The translations under genes were made by a program, and so were the position numbers. The notes under the pieces were generated by a model. It saw only the letters and a list, made by a program, of their open reading frames with translations, was not told the DNA's origin and did no database searches. Positions 18,343 to 37,435 of a DNA stretch of 64,000 nucleotides are shown one piece after another; within the stretch, counting starts at the first letter, position 1, and every line of letters starts with the position of its first letter. Origin of the DNA: Scylla paramamosain (Eukaryota; Arthropoda; Malacostraca; Decapoda; Portunidae); the NCBI RefSeq assembly GCF_035594125.1, contig NC_087156.1, forward strand, positions 20,536,997-20,600,996, read 5' to 3'.

Positions 18343-18930
18343 CCGTGCTCTAAAACGCTTTGCTCTCTTATCGCAACTATTTCCATAGGCCACGGAGATG
18401 ATTAACCTGAATCTCAAGAGTGTTTCTCCTGTACTGTAGTAACCAATACCAGTGTACCCTTAGAATGGAAGAAACACCTTTAAAAACCCGTGTAACTTTA
18501 ACTGATAGAACCTTTAACAAGTAGTCTGGGTGCGGTGCAGAAGCGTTTCATAATATGATCCAAAGAGGCAACATTACATTGAAGTAAGAGAAAAAAAACA
18601 GCATAGAATCCCAGATTGTATGCACTTGCTTTGATACAGGAATAAGCAGCAAACACGCCACTGCCTGCAATGGGTGGAGGTTCGAGTAGTGGTGGTGGTG
18701 GAGGTGCTGGAGGTGGGGTGGCAGGGAAGTGGCAGCTCGTGGAAATGACCCTGTTACGTCTACTCGACACTCACACAGAAAAGCACTTCCACCCTTGTGA
18801 CAGTGACTGATCCCGCGTTCCAGTGCCGGCAAGGTGATACTGGCGCGAGAGTGTGGCGGTGAGGACAGGGCTGTGTAGTGATTGTTAACGTGATACGGTT
18901 TAGCTTGTGTAAATAAAGAGATACTGTGTA

Positions 18931-18966
<36 letters not shown>

Positions 18967-19878
18967 ATGTGATTTTGTTGGTGATAGTGACTTTTTTATT
19001 TGATTAATTTTGTACGTAAAGACTATTTTATTTGTTTTATTAGCAATATTGTTAATGTGTTTTTCTTTTTTTTTCTATTGATTCCTTCATTTACTGTTTT
19101 CTTTTTTTCATTTCCCATTATTTCTTTTCGTGTTTTTTTTCTTTCTTTCTTTTATTTCTCATTTTCTTTCCTAATTTATTGACCAGGTTTAATATTGTTG
19201 ATTTAAAGCTATCTTTTCCTATTCTATTTTCATTTCCCATTCTTTCTTTTAGTTTTTTTTTTTTTTTGCTCTTTACTTTCTTTTTTTTTATTTGCTATCC
19301 AAAGTGAAGGTGATTTTTTCTTGCATTTCACCCAACTTTCTTTTTTTTCATTTTTTGGGGTTTCGATTTCACTTTTTTTTTTACTTTATTAACTTCATCT
19401 TACAATTTTCTTGTTTTCTATCTTCCCTTATTCACTTCTTTCACTTTAGTTTCCTATCGTTCATTAAACAAGGTAACCTTCTTACATTTCTACCCCTTTT
19501 ACTTTCCTTTTAGTTAACCTGAATGACACTTTTCTTATTCCTTCCTCCTTTTAGTTCCTAGTTAACCTGAGCAATCCTCTTATATTTCCTCCCCTTTTAG
19601 TTTCCCTTCTTATTTACTCGTAACCTGAGGGAATGAGCGCAACAGTAAAGCAGAGACTTGCCAAAATGACTATCCAGCTTCCCATAATGTTCACTGGTGC
19701 CCGCAACACGGTGACGGCGGAATGTTACATGAGTACAGTGGCGCTGCTGCAGGGAGGAAAGAATGGTCTCGCTGCTGATTAAAACTGAGGCTAAATGAGG
19801 TTTAAAGGTTCGCGTATCTTGCCAGCCACAACACAAGATACTGGGTTAGAGTTTGTTGCGTCTATATCGTGTCGTGTC

Positions 19879-19932
<54 letters not shown>

Positions 19933-20043
19933 ATTAGATGTTGTGGTTTTAGTTTGTGTTGTTAGTGGTAGTGTTGGAATTATAGTAGTGGTGATAAAAT
20001 TACATCAAAATAACTATGATTGTACTGCTATTTTTACTACTGT

Positions 20044-21298
<1,255 letters not shown>

Positions 21299-21346
<48 letters not shown>

Positions 21347-21472
21347 GACCACCAACAGTGCTACAACAACAACTACAACGACAACAACAACAACAACTAC
21401 TACTACTACTGCTACTACCACTATTACTACTACTATTACTACTACTACTACTACTACTGCTACTACTTTATC

Positions 21473-21503
<31 letters not shown>

Positions 21504-21560
21504 GCAGCAGTAGCAGTAGCACCAGCAGAAGCAGCAGCAGCAACAACCGCAGTAGCAGAC
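21299..21560 (+). repeat. (TAC)n/(CAA)n/(CAG)n compound triplet array
   Basis: It begins directly at the terminal TTCTTATG repeats of LINE family B and passes through CTA, CAA, CTA, CAA and CAG blocks. Thr, Leu, Gln or Tyr frames through it are by-products. Confidence 0.92.
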
Positions 21561-22240
21561 CCTGTCACCTCCCTCGGGTCATTGCCTTGTTATCTCTGCG
21601 TCTTCACGAAGTCAAAAAGGTTCCTCCCAAAGCCTCGGAGGTCTACGTCCCTCGTCTCCTCGTCTCATCGGAAGGAAAATAAAAGGGAAAAAAGTTCTTG
21701 TCCTAAAGGGAGATCTTGCTTCTTCTCTTTCTCCCCCTACTCCTCCTCCTCCTCCTCCTCCTCCTTCTCCTTCTCCTCCTCATCACGTAATGGGACACAG
21801 GGTGGGTGGGAGTGTCCGTGGCTGGCAAAAGTCACCTCGTAGGAAGTTACAAGGGAAACAATCCAATTCTTTTCAATCACTCTTGGTGGATTTGTGGATA
21901 CCAGGAGAGGGATCCGGGTCCTCGCTGCTCCTGCCCGCTGTGGGACTCGCTTTTCGTTCATTTTATTTTCGGTTAGCGCGGGCAGAGGGCGGTAGAGAAT
22001 AAAGGGAGTCAGTTATATAAAGGGTATTGATGTGGAAACTGATAAAGGTCATCCAGCCTTTTTTTTTTTTTTTCATTTAGTGTTGCTGACTCTTCAGTAC
22101 CGAAATTCAGAGCATCAGTATAAAAAGTTTGATGGGGAAGTGGAGATTAGCAAAATACAAATAGAAATACGTACTTATATTAAATTAAATGAGTAAAATG
22201 AACGATTGGCGCGATGATGCGAGATCCTTTTAGCTGCAGA

Positions 22241-22284
<44 letters not shown>

Positions 22285-22397
22285 GGAGTCAGTGCTCGAG
22301 GATAAAATAGATTGATACAAAAGTGAAGATTAGCTAAATAGAAATATATACTTTTCTGCACGTATATATCAAATGAAACAAGTGAAAATGAGCGATC

Positions 22398-22454
<57 letters not shown>

Positions 22455-22850
22455 GTCAGTGCTCGAAGCTGCCAGTTGTCCCATGTTTCCCCTTCAGAGG
22501 ACAGGCAGATGGGCGGGTTGCTTCCCTCCGCCTCGCCTCAATCGGCTCCGGGTCTCTTAGGCAGATTGGCTTCGTCTCGCGGCCCAGCCAGGGATGAACT
22601 ACGATTAGTCTTTCCGATGCTTCGATGCGTGTCAGCAGAGGCGAGGCAAGGATTGTAGTGCCACACCTAAAAGGATTTGTGTGAGGGGTGGCAGGGGGCT
22701 GGCTGTGTGTGTGTGTTTGGTGGTGAGTAGGTGAGTTGGTGAGTGGATGGTTGGGCTGGCGTGGGATGGTGGGCGAGTTGATGGGTGGGTGAGTGTGTAG
22801 ATTGGTGTGTGCATGTGTGAGTGGATGGGTAAGTGGGTGAGTGAGTGGAT

Positions 22851-22904
<54 letters not shown>

Positions 22905-23224
22905 ATTGGCAATGTTGTTAGGTTACGTATTGGCCATAATTATATAAACTTGCATATTATACATGTTAAAACTCAGATAAAAAAAAAAATCTCTAACTCG
23001 CTTGCTAGTATTCTCATTAAATTTTCTTCACATTCAGAGCAGCACTGAAAAAAAAAAAATCTTAAGTTGACACACAGGAAAGAGAACGAGAATAGGAAGC
23101 TAGTTATGTCGTATCCTGTCTACGGAATTACTGAAATGACTGCGGTGGAAAAGAAAAAAAAAGTGTCTGAAACTTTATAAATGCTTGTGGGAACCTGGGA
23201 TGACTGGCCGCTCCTAGTTCACGC
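21561..23224. other. Gene-free stretch with simple repeats
   Basis: It holds (CTC)n 21738-21780, (GA)n 22247-22281 and 22401-22449, a GTGAGTGGATGG-type minisatellite 22720-22850 and (GT)n 22851-22901. An ATGACGTCAGTGCTCGA-like phrase occurs after both GA arrays (near 22284 and 22450). No gene seen. Confidence 0.7.
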
Positions 23225-23400
23225 AGCTTAACCTTGCACTGTTGTTTGGCGCATCATTCCTTAATCACTAACCACTCTGAGACATCTTTTCTTGTCCTAC
23301 AGCCACCTCTAAACATAGTACTACCTAGAAATTACAAAATATATTATCTTTTTATTCACTTGTTTCTTGCAGGTCCTTATAGAAATCCCACATAACGTTT
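23225..23400 (+). repeat. Dispersed repeat family 3, copy 1
   Basis: It runs TTAACCTTGCACTG, TTAATCACTAACCACTCTGAGACATCTTTTCTTGT, ACAGCCACC, then TTCTTGCAGGTCCTTATA. The same series appears at 62815-62985. Confidence 0.65.
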
Positions 23401-23773
23401 TTAGTGCTATGATTTTTTTTTTTTTGTTTACCACACTGAAAAGGTTAAAAATATATACTGTTTACCTATGGTTGGGAACATAAAGGCGGCAGGGAAAGGA
23501 ACTGCCAACTCATTCCATATCTCGAGTCCAAGGAAGGGTGGCGCCCTCAACTCTATCCTTCGACCCTTATCGGAAAAAAATAAAATAAAATAGTAGTGAA
23601 AGGTTAATAAGATATAGTGATCCTGTAGCTGCAGTGTGATGAAGTAAATGTTAAAATGCTTCGATCTGTGTTTCAATATAAGTTCGATGCTTCATACCTA
23701 CCGTCGAAGTTTACGTTAGTGTCTTGTTCAAGCAACGACAGTTCACTACTGCACTCCACTTTGTTCTTTTTTT

Positions 23774-24869
23774 TTTTTTTAATGTAGGAAGGACACTGGC
23801 CAAGGGCAACAAAAATTCAATAAAAAAAGAGCGGCCTTGACGGAACCCATACTGGAGATCAGATAGAAGGTTGTGAAGTGATAGATGTTTAAGAATCTTC
23901 CTGTTGAGGATAGATTCAAAAACTTTAGATAGGCAGGAAATTAAAGCAATAGGACGGTAGTTTGAGGGATTAGAACGGTCACCCTTTTTAGGAACAGGTT
24001 GAATGTAGGCAAACTTCCAGCAAGAAGGAAAGGTAGATGTTGACAGACAGAGCTGAAAGAGTTTGACTAGGCAAGGTGCAAGCACGGAGGCACAGTTTCG
24101 GAGAACAATAAGAGAGAACCCATCAGGTCCATAAGCCTTCCGAGGGTTTAGGCCAGCGAGGGCATGGAAAACATCATTGCGAAGAATTTTAATAGGTGGC
24201 ATGAAGTAGTCAGAGGGTGGAGGAGAGGGAGGAACAAGCCCAGAATCGTCCAAGGTAGCGTTTTTAGCAAAGGTTTGAGCGAAGAGTTCAGCTTTAGAAA
24301 TAGATGTGATAGCAGTGGTGCCATGTGGTTGAAATAAAGGAGGGAAAAAAGAAGAAGCAAAGTTATTGGAGAGATTTTTGGCTAGATGCCAGAAGTCACG
24401 AGGGGAGTTAAATCTTGAAAGGTTTTGACACTTTCTGTTTTTGGCTAGTTTGGAGAACAGACTTGGCATGGTTCCAGGCAGAAATATAAAGTGCATGAGA
24501 TTCTGGTGATGGAAGGCTTACGTACCTTTTGTGGGCCACCTCTCTATCATGTATAGCACGAGAACAAGCTGTGTTAAACCAAGGTTTAGAAGGTTTAGGA
24601 CGAGGAAAAGAGAGGAATGTACGCCTCCGTGCCAGACACTATCACCTCTGTTATGCGCTCAGCACACAAAGACGGGTCTCTGACACGGAAGCAGTAGTCA
24701 TTCCAAGGAAAATCAGAAAAATACCTCCTCAGGTCCCCCCAACTAGCAGAGGCAAAACGCCAGAGGCACCTTCGCTTAGGGGGATCCTGAGGAGGGATTG
24801 GAGCGATAGGACAAGATACAGATATGAGATTGTGATCGGAGGAGCCCAACGGAGAAGAAAGGGTGACAG
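23774..24869 (-). mobile_element. 5'-truncated, internally deleted copy of LINE family A (copy 2)
   Basis: It starts at the endonuclease SSDHNLISV motif (homology with copy 1 ends at GGGTGACAG near 24869). It continues through the linker and early reverse transcriptase ([26 protein letters not shown]), then jumps at 23828 straight to the 3' tail (TTGTTGCCCTTGGCC and A-rich run). The missing part corresponds to about 56593-57822 of copy 1 and contains the catalytic reverse-transcriptase boxes. It cannot be autonomous. Confidence 0.9.
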
Positions 24870-25351
24870 TTAATACTCTCTACCCGTGCTGGTGTTACTT
24901 GCTGCGTTAAGCTTTGAGACGACGAGGGTTTCCTGAATCCTGCATTAACCCAACCCAGGCAGTGAGTCAGGTCCTGGACACCAATGGCTCCCTCATCACA
25001 GTTTTATCTACGTAAGCGGGAGTTGTCCAGCATTGCCCGTGTCCCTCCATTGCTACGATTAATGTTTCTGCCCGTGAATCATCTTTTACTGTTACTCCGT
25101 TGTTTCCATCTTCCTGTGATTTTTTTTTTCTCCCTCTGTTTTTTTCTGTGCATCGGCATCTCGAGCCTTTTTATTTTGCTCATTTCGCTTTCCTTCTTAT
25201 TTTTTTTTTTTTTTTTTGTGGGAGGACGAGAGTGAAGGAGGAGAGAGGGAGGGAGGTGTTTCGATTCATTCTTTGCAAATATGTTTTCTCGTAAAGATCA
25301 TGCGAAGATTTTACACGATTTTTTCTTCAATAATAGGCAGTTAGAATTTGT

Positions 25352-25425
<74 letters not shown>

Positions 25426-25849
25426 AATACTACATAGTTTACTTTTCTCACCTAACCACCATTTCATTACCGACATCATCATCATCATCGTCATCATCAT
25501 CATCATCATCATCATCATCACCATTATCATTTTCTCGTCCCCTCTTCTTCTTGCTGCCGCATTTCTCATTTCTTTTTTTCTGTTCACTTCTCCTTTTGTT
25601 CTTTGCTTTTCTATCGGAGTTTTTCCTCATTTTCTCTTGTCTGGCTTTGAAGTAAAAGTTTCCACATCCTTCTTTATCTCCTTCGATCCTTCATAATTCT
25701 CTGCATCTTTTTATTTTTCCCTTGTCTTCTTCATTGTCTTCTTTTTACGCTTTGATATTTACATTCCTTCGTATTCCTGAATGTATTAAATCTTATTCCT
25801 TTTGCGCCCGAGTTACTTCATTTTCTGCTAATCTCCATCCCATGACTTT

Positions 25850-25942
<93 letters not shown>

Positions 25943-27075
25943 CATCACTCACATATAAACCACAGACAAATGTAGTAGTAATTAAGTCTTTGTCTTCTAA
26001 TTATTATATGACGCTTTGTTTCTTCATTTAAGTAACACCAAACGATTTATTGAACAAAAAAAATAGATAAACTAACAGCACTGGAAATTTTTCAATCCTT
26101 TCACTGTGAGATGTTTCAATTTACAGCACACCAAACACTGTACAAAGGGTTCACAGGCACTTACAGTAAATGAAAAAGAACGAAAAACAAACTGCTAGTA
26201 CTTGAAGAGAAAGAACATAGAAAAAAAATACGACCACTAGAAATTTTTAACCCTTTACCTGTGAAACGCAACTGAGAGAGAGAGACACCTCACCTTACCT
26301 CACCTCACCTTACCTCACCTCAGCCACAAAGGTCATCAATCAGTCATTACCAATAGGAGATGCAGATAAGGCCGCATTCCCCAGAGCCCCGCCAGCCTTC
26401 CATTCCTCATCAGACCGCGACTCATATCTCATTGCCTGTGACTGTCGTAGTTGTTACCTTGTGAATCCCACGTCTGGCAGGTGCACAGTGCCTCGCCGCT
26501 CCTGCGCAGGGGGACTCCAAGCTTTGCGAGTTGGGTAACTTGATTATTCCAAACAAAGTGTTCATCAATTTAATCTGCTTACCTCAGGTGGGCCTCATTA
26601 GCGCTCTCATCCCTAGGGAGATTGGGAAGCGAGCGAGCGAGGAGCGAAAGCCAGAGGAGGATGAGGGGGAGGAAGTGGAGATGGTGGAAGAGAAAGGAGA
26701 GGAGTAGGAACCAAGGATAACAAGAGAAATAGAATTGTAGGTAGTAATCAGAGGGAGGAAAGGAGCATAACAAAGGAGAGAAACAGAAACCAAGGATTGT
26801 AAGAGAAATAGGATCGTAGACAATAACTGAATAAAAGGAAGGGAAGAAGAATCGAATGGATAGATAAGTAGAATTGTAGGCAAAAAGCGGAGGAGGGAGA
26901 GGAGGGTCAAAAGGAAGGAAAGGAAAAGAACGGCATTATAAGAAAGTGGTGAAGTTGGAAGGAGTTGAGTAATGGGAATGTTTTATTTCTAACGGAATGG
27001 TCACCACTGATCGGCATGCAGGAGAGAGAAGGGTGAAGCTGTAATCTCTCACCCATCAGTATATTATAAGCTTTA

Positions 27076-27154
<79 letters not shown>

Positions 27155-27491
27155 TCCTAACTTTTAAGATCAACCAAACATCTGTACTCCACCTCTTCCC
27201 TCTCCCATCGTCATCCCTCCTCCTCCTCCTCCTCCTCCTCCTCCTCCTCCTCCTCCTCCTCCTCCTCCTCGTCTCCGTGTAGTCTGTTATTGTAATCCAA
27301 GATGATGCACCTCACTGACTTACGCAGCATCTGGACCTACGCAGCCACCTCCTGGACGAACCATCATCGCTGTTTACGTCCCAGCATATGACATTAATTA
27401 AGCTAAGTTCACGGTCATTACGAGAAGGTGCTGTTGTTTACAAGAAGTGCCACCAGTCTTGTCCTGCGTCGAGGGAGATTGATTTTAATAT

Positions 27492-27575
<84 letters not shown>

Positions 27576-27679
27576 CTGTGTGTGTGTGTTGTTTTTCGTG
27601 TGTTATTAATTTTCTCTTGTGTTATTGATTTATTTTATTGTGGTTAGAAAAAAGTGAAGGTGTCTTAATTGGTATCGTT

Positions 27680-27714
<35 letters not shown>

Positions 27715-28167
27715 ATTTGTGCGAGGGGGGTGTTTTCTTTGTTTTCTGCATTTTTTTTTCCTGGAGTTTAAAAAGGTATAGTAGCAGTATAAGTAGTAGT
27801 AAGAGTAGTGGTGGTAGTAGTAGGAGTAGTAACAGCTGTAGTTGTAGCTGTTGTTGTTGTTGTAATAGTAGTAATAACAGTAGAAATAGTAGCAGCAGTA
27901 ACAGCACCACCACTGTTACCACCATCACCACCAACTATCCACCGTAACGCTCCGGTACCACCACCACCACCACCACCACCACCAGTAAATTACTCCGCGG
28001 GGACAGACAGCTCGCGGCTCCTTTCCTCCACACAAGTTCGCCCGCAGACACGCTTGGAATGTCAAAAATTTCCAATATAGATGCTTCTTTTTACGGTCTG
28101 TAGGGGATATTTTTCCCCGCCGTGCGTGTAGACGGCGGGGAGCAGTTAATACCTAAATAACACATCA

Positions 28168-28247
<80 letters not shown>

Positions 28248-28326
28248 GGTTTGGGTTAGTCAAAAATAAACTTTCTGCAAACGCTCCATTGAAGTGTAAT
28301 CCGTACAACATCATGGAGACGCACCA

Positions 28327-28360
<34 letters not shown>

Positions 28361-28752
28361 CAACGCGCAGGAAATTAAAAACAAGGATTTGAGCCAGAAG
28401 TGAATGTTAGGAAAACCGACTTAATTAAGGACAATCCGTTTCGAAAGAGAAAGATGGTGAAGGGAGATTACGTGTAGTAGTAGTAGTAGTAGTAGTAAGT
28501 AGTAAGTAGTTGTAGTATTAGTGGGTGTGTGGGTGGATGTGTGTTTGCTACTTCACTTATGATTGTAATGATCTGAAGCGAGGTGGTGGTGGTGGTGGTG
28601 GTGAGGATGTTGTCGATGTTGTAGGTGGGCGTAAGTGCTGTTATCTTGTTAATGCTGTTGTTGTGGTGGTAGTGGTGGTGGTGGTGGTGGTGGTGGTGGT
28701 GGTGGTGGTGGAGGGCGGGATGGAGTATTGTTGTTGTTTTTCTTTTTCTTCT

Positions 28753-28784
<32 letters not shown>

Positions 28785-29438
28785 TTCTTCTTCTTCTTTT
28801 CCTCCTCCTTCTCCTTTCTTCTTCTTTCTTCTTTCTTTCTTTTCTTCCTCTTCCTCCTCCCGCATTAAACCACTTATGACAAAAGCTGAACTTAAGTTAT
28901 TTTCTCATAAAACTATGAAGAAAACTTTACTCATAACTCACTCATAAAACAAACTTTATCTCATAATCAGAACTAGATAAATTGAACGCAAATATCGTCT
29001 GTAAACTAAAAAGAAAAATTTATCCCCAAAGAAAATAATTATTACAAAAAGAAATTACTCAAACTATTTCCGTGCTATAATTTCATTTGTTACTCTGAAA
29101 TTATTGGATTGTATTTATATATGGATTACTGGAACATTATTCGTTCTCAGTACAAAGTTTCGTAGTAAATTAGTGAAATTTTGATGCTAGATATTCATTA
29201 TTTGACATCGTGTGTGTGTGTGTGTGTGTGTGTGTATACACACACACACTTGTGTGTGCTTGTATACACCGCCTTGAATACATCTATGAAGACGCTATCT
29301 ACACAAACACTGATTTATAATAAAACTTAGGCTCACACTTTACCAGTAGGTTGAGCAAAGCAATTTCCCTGGAATTTGAGAACTCTGAAGGCGGAAGCTC
29401 GGAGCCTTAGAATACTCCTGTGATCAAGCTTTCTCCGC

Positions 29439-29530
<92 letters not shown>

Positions 29531-29998
29531 CCATCGTTAAATCTCACTGTTCTCCCCCGTTTCCCGTCCCGTCCTCCTCCCAGTCTTCGTCTATCTTCTC
29601 TCACTCTTCTGCAATCTTTGTTACCTACTTGTTCCTGTTCTTGTTATGTTTTTCGTCTCTATTCTTTACTGCTCCGTGATTTCGTCCTCCTCCTCGTCCT
29701 CCTCCTCCTCCTCCTCCTCCTCCTCCTCCTCCTCCTCCTTATTCTCCTCATTCTCCTCCTCCTCTTCCTCCTCATGCTCCGTGCTCTGCTATATGCTCTT
29801 CTCCCACACATACTAGACATAATGTATAGTGTTTAAGCTGATTTTTTTTTCTTTTTTCGCTAATCGTTACAAAACAAAATATTTACTGAAATTTGTTTCT
29901 CTTATGTTATCCAATGTACTCCTCCTCCTCCTCCTCCTTTCCCCAGCCTGCTCATCCCTTTCCTTTCCTTTATCCTACTTTAGCTTAACGGACACACA

Positions 29999-30043
<45 letters not shown>

Positions 30044-30356
30044 ATATTGGTAGTCCTGCGTTGTGCAACCTTATCTAACCTTACCAGCGTGCATTACATA
30101 GCGATCAAGCTTCTTTACTTTCACTGTGATGTTCGAGTCTGGCGAAGGAACGGGAGCCAAACATACCAAATCATCACACAATCTTCACACTGAACATTGC
30201 GAAAAGTGTAGGATTCTTCCATTCCCTCGCTGTACCTACTACTTGCATAGCAGTATGAGAAAGTTCACCTTAAAATTTACACGAAAGAAAACTGTGTTTT
30301 AAGAGGGAAACTAATATAATGTACACTGAGCGCTCTAAGTTTTGATACTTTTTTTT
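24870..30356. other. Gene-free stretch, dense in microsatellites
   Basis: It holds (GA)n 25355-25419, (TCA)n 25476-25520, (CT)n 25854-25940, CACCTTACCT repeats 26288-26330, (CT)n 27080-27151, (CTC)n 27217-27270, (CT)n 27494-27565 with (GT)n, (TTG)n 27680-27714, (TAG)-type 27781-27835, (CT)n 28171-28245, (GGT)n 28580-28710, (TTC)n 28747-28798, (GT)n/(AC)n 29211-29250, (CT)n 29442-29528, (CTC)n 29695-29738 and (CA)n(GA)n 29994-30041. No gene recognised. Confidence 0.75.
28115..28140. repeat. GC-rich 9-bp hairpin
   Basis: CCCCGCCGT (28115-28123), an 8-base loop, ACGGCGGGG (28132-28140). It lies in otherwise plain sequence just before a (CT)n array. On the + strand it is not followed by a T run. 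Confidence 0.8.
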
Positions 30357-30373
30357 TACTACTACTACTGCTG

Positions 30374-30422
<49 letters not shown>

Positions 30423-30430
30423 AACAATAA

Positions 30431-33066
30431 CGGAAGCAGCACCAGCAGCAGCAGGACTACCAGAGCAGCAACAGCAACAAGACCATCACATTTGCAGAAG
30501 AAAGACCAGCACAGAAGCAGCAGGACCAGCACAGCAGCAGAAGCAGGACCAGCACATCAGCAGCAGCAGGACCAGCACCAGCAGAAGCACCAGCAGCACC
30601 AGCACAGCAGCAGAAACAGGAACAGTAAAGCAGCATCAACAGCAGCAGAACCAGCATTACAGCAACAGATGCAGCAGGACCAACACAGCAGCAGCACCAG
30701 GACTAGCACAGCAGCAGCAGAATAAACACAGAATCAGAAACAGGATCAGCACAGAAGCAACAGCAGCAGCAGTAGCAGCAGCAGGACCAACACAACAGCA
30801 GCAGCAGGACCAGTACAGCAGCAGCAGAACAAGAATTACAGCAGCAGCAAAACCTGCACAGCAGCAGCAGCAGCAGCAGGACCAGCCTAGCAGCAGAAGC
30901 ACCAGCACAGCAGCAGCAGCAGCAGCAGAACTGGCACATCATCATCATCAGCAGCAGCAGGACCAACACAGCAACACCACCACAAAGACCAACACAGCAG
31001 CTGCAGGACAAGCACAGCAGCATGAGCAGAAGGACCAGCACATTAGCAGCAGGAGGACCAGCACCGCAGCAGCAGGCCCAGCACAGCAGCAGCAGCAGCA
31101 GCATGACCAACACAGCAGTAACAGCAGAACCACCACAGCAGAAGCACAGCAGTAGCAGGACCAGTACAGCAACAGCAGAACCAGCACACCAGTAACAGCA
31201 GCGGAACCAGAACAGCAACAGCAGCAGCAGGAGGAGGAGGACCAGCACAACAGCAGCAACAGGACCAGCACAGCAGCAGTAGGACCAGCATAGCAGTGGC
31301 ACCTGAACCAGCACAACACCAGCAACAGCAGGACCACCACAGCAGCAGAAGAACAAGCACAGCAGCAGCAAAAGCACCGGCACACCAGAAAAAGCGAGAC
31401 CAGAACAGCAGCAACAGCAGGACCAACACAGCAGCAGCAGCAGCAGCAGGACCAGCACAGCAGTAGCAGCAGGAACAGCACAACAGCAACAGGAGTAGGA
31501 CCAGTACAGCAGCAACAAAAAGACCATAACAGCAGCAACAGCAGGACCACCACAGCAGAAGCAGAAACAGGAGCAGCACAGCAACAGCAGCATTACCAGC
31601 ACAGGAGCAGAAGCAGCAGCAGAATGACCACAGCAGCAAAAGCAGCAGCAGGACCAGCACAAAAGCAGCAGAAATACCAGCACAGCAGAAGCAAGATCAG
31701 CACAGCAGCAGAAGCAACAGCAGGACCAGCACAGCAGCAGGAGGACCAGCACAGCAGCAGCAGCAGGACCAGCACAGCAGCAGCAACAGGACCAGCACAG
31801 CAGCAACAACAGGACCAGTATAGCAGCAGAAGCAGCAGCAGCAGCAGGACCAGCATAGCAGCAGCAACAGGACCAGTACAGCAGCAGAAACAGCAGGAGC
31901 AGGACCAGCACAGCAGCAGCAACAGGACCAGTAGAGCAGCAGCAGCAGCAGCAGGACCAGCACAGCAGCAGCAACAGGACCAGTACAGTAGCAGAAGCAG
32001 TAAGAGCAGGACCAGCACAGCAGCAGCAACAGGACCAGTACAGTAACAGAAGCAGCAGGAGCAGGACCAGCACAGCATCAGCAGTAGGAACAGCACAGCA
32101 GCAGCAACAGGACCAATACAGCAGCAGAAGCAGCAGGAGCAGGATCAGCACAGCAGCAGCAGTAGGACCAGCACAGCAGCACCAGAACCACGAGCAGCAC
32201 AGCAGCAGCAGCTGCTACAGCAGCAGTACCAGCACAGCAGCAAAAAGCAGCAGTAGGACCAGCACAGAAGCAAAAGCAGCAGTAGGACCAGCACAGCAGA
32301 AGCACGACCAGCGCAGCAGCAGCAGGATCAGCACAGCAGCAGCAGCAGCAGGACCACCACAGCAACAGCAGGATCAGCACAGCAGCAGCAACAGTAGCAG
32401 GACCAGAATATCAGCATCACCTGGACCTGCACAGCAGCAGCAACAGTAGCAGCAGGACCAGCACAGCAGCAGCAGCAGCAGCAGCAGGACAAACACAGCA
32501 GCACCAGCAGAACAAACACAGCAGCACCAGCAGTACGAGCACAGAAGCACCAGCAGCAAGACTAGCACAGCAACACCAACAACAGGACGAACACAGCAGC
32601 ACCAGCAGCAGGACGGACACAGCAGCACTATCAGTACGAGCACAGTAGCACCAGCAGGACGAGCACAGCAGCAACAAGACCTGCACAGCAACAGCAGGAG
32701 TAGGACTAGCACAGCAACAGCAGCAACAGGAGCAGCACAGCATCAACATCAGCACAGTAGTAGCAACTGAATCAGCACAGCAGCAGCAGCTGGACCAGCA
32801 CAGCAGCATTAGCAATACCAGCACAGCAGCAGTAGCAAGACCAACACAGCAGCAGAAGCAGCACGATCAGCATAAATAGCTGCAGAAGCATGACCAGCAC
32901 AGCAGCAGCAGCAGCAGGACCAGCAGAGCATGAGCAGCAGCAGCAGCAACAGCAGTAACAGCAGGAGCAGCTTAATATCATCAGGAAGACCAGCACAGCA
33001 GCAGCAACAGGACCAGCACAGCACCACCACCACCATCACTACCAGCGGGACCAGCACAGCAGCGGT
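30431..33066 (+). repeat. 2.6-kb CAG-rich minisatellite-like array
   Basis: Irregular units with core GGACCAGCACAGCAGCAG separate short CAG/CAA runs. A higher-order unit of about 50-60 bases marked by CAACAGGACCAGTA recurs near 31807, 31865, 31919, 31972 and 32028. The array follows a (CTA)n array (30357-30422) and ends before (TTTA)n (33079-33105). Long frames on both strands are Ala/Gln/Ser or Leu/Cys repeats with no conserved domain, signal or splice context, so coding is unlikely. Confidence 0.93.
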
Positions 33067-37265
<4,199 letters not shown>

Positions 37266-37435
37266 TTAGTATGTATCTTCTTTTCATCACCACTTCTTCA
37301 TAATTCGTGTGTTCCCATTCTTCTTTCTTTTTTCCCCATATTCTCTCTCTCTCTCTCTCTCTCCTTAGTATGTATCTTCTTTTCATCACCACTTCTTCAT
37401 AATTCGTGTGTTCCCATTCTTCCTTCGTTTTTCCC

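Larger units (their letters stand above)
13623..20040. other. Gene-free stretch, very dense in microsatellites
   Basis: Besides the tracts listed separately it holds (GA)n 13828-13876, compound (TAA)(TAG)(TAA)n 14131-14270, (CTC)n 15965-15991, CTAT-type repeats 16110-16230, (GA)n(GT)n 16358-16448, (CA)n 17117-17140, (GT)n 17335-17358, (TC)n 17382-17462, (GA)n(GT)n 17700-17775, (GA)n 18261-18337, (GT)n 18936-18966 and (GT)n 19880-19931. AT-rich T-run sequence fills 19000-19600. No gene is recognised. Confidence 0.75.

Noticed and set aside
23428..23676. Possible C-terminal fragment of another LINE on the - strand (PPFLGLEIWNELAVPFPAAF)
   Set aside because: The Trp-Asn-x-Leu pattern resembles LINE tails, but the match is too short and lacks the family 3' terminus.
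26288..26330. Short regular repeat that might suggest a CRISPR-like array
   Set aside because: It is a 10-base CACCTTACCT microsatellite without spacers, in a eukaryotic genome.
28115..28140. GC-rich hairpin as a Rho-independent terminator
   Set aside because: There is no T run on either exit side that would fit, and the genome is eukaryotic.
29211..29250. (GT)n-TATA-(CA)n palindrome as a regulatory hairpin
   Set aside because: It is an ordinary microsatellite strand switch; nothing nearby suggests a role.
30703..32151. 482-codon open frame on the - strand
   Set aside because: It is only Leu, Cys, Ser, Val and Ala from the CTG-rich array, with no stops because CTG/TGC/GCT repeats lack them. 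There is no domain, signal or splice context.
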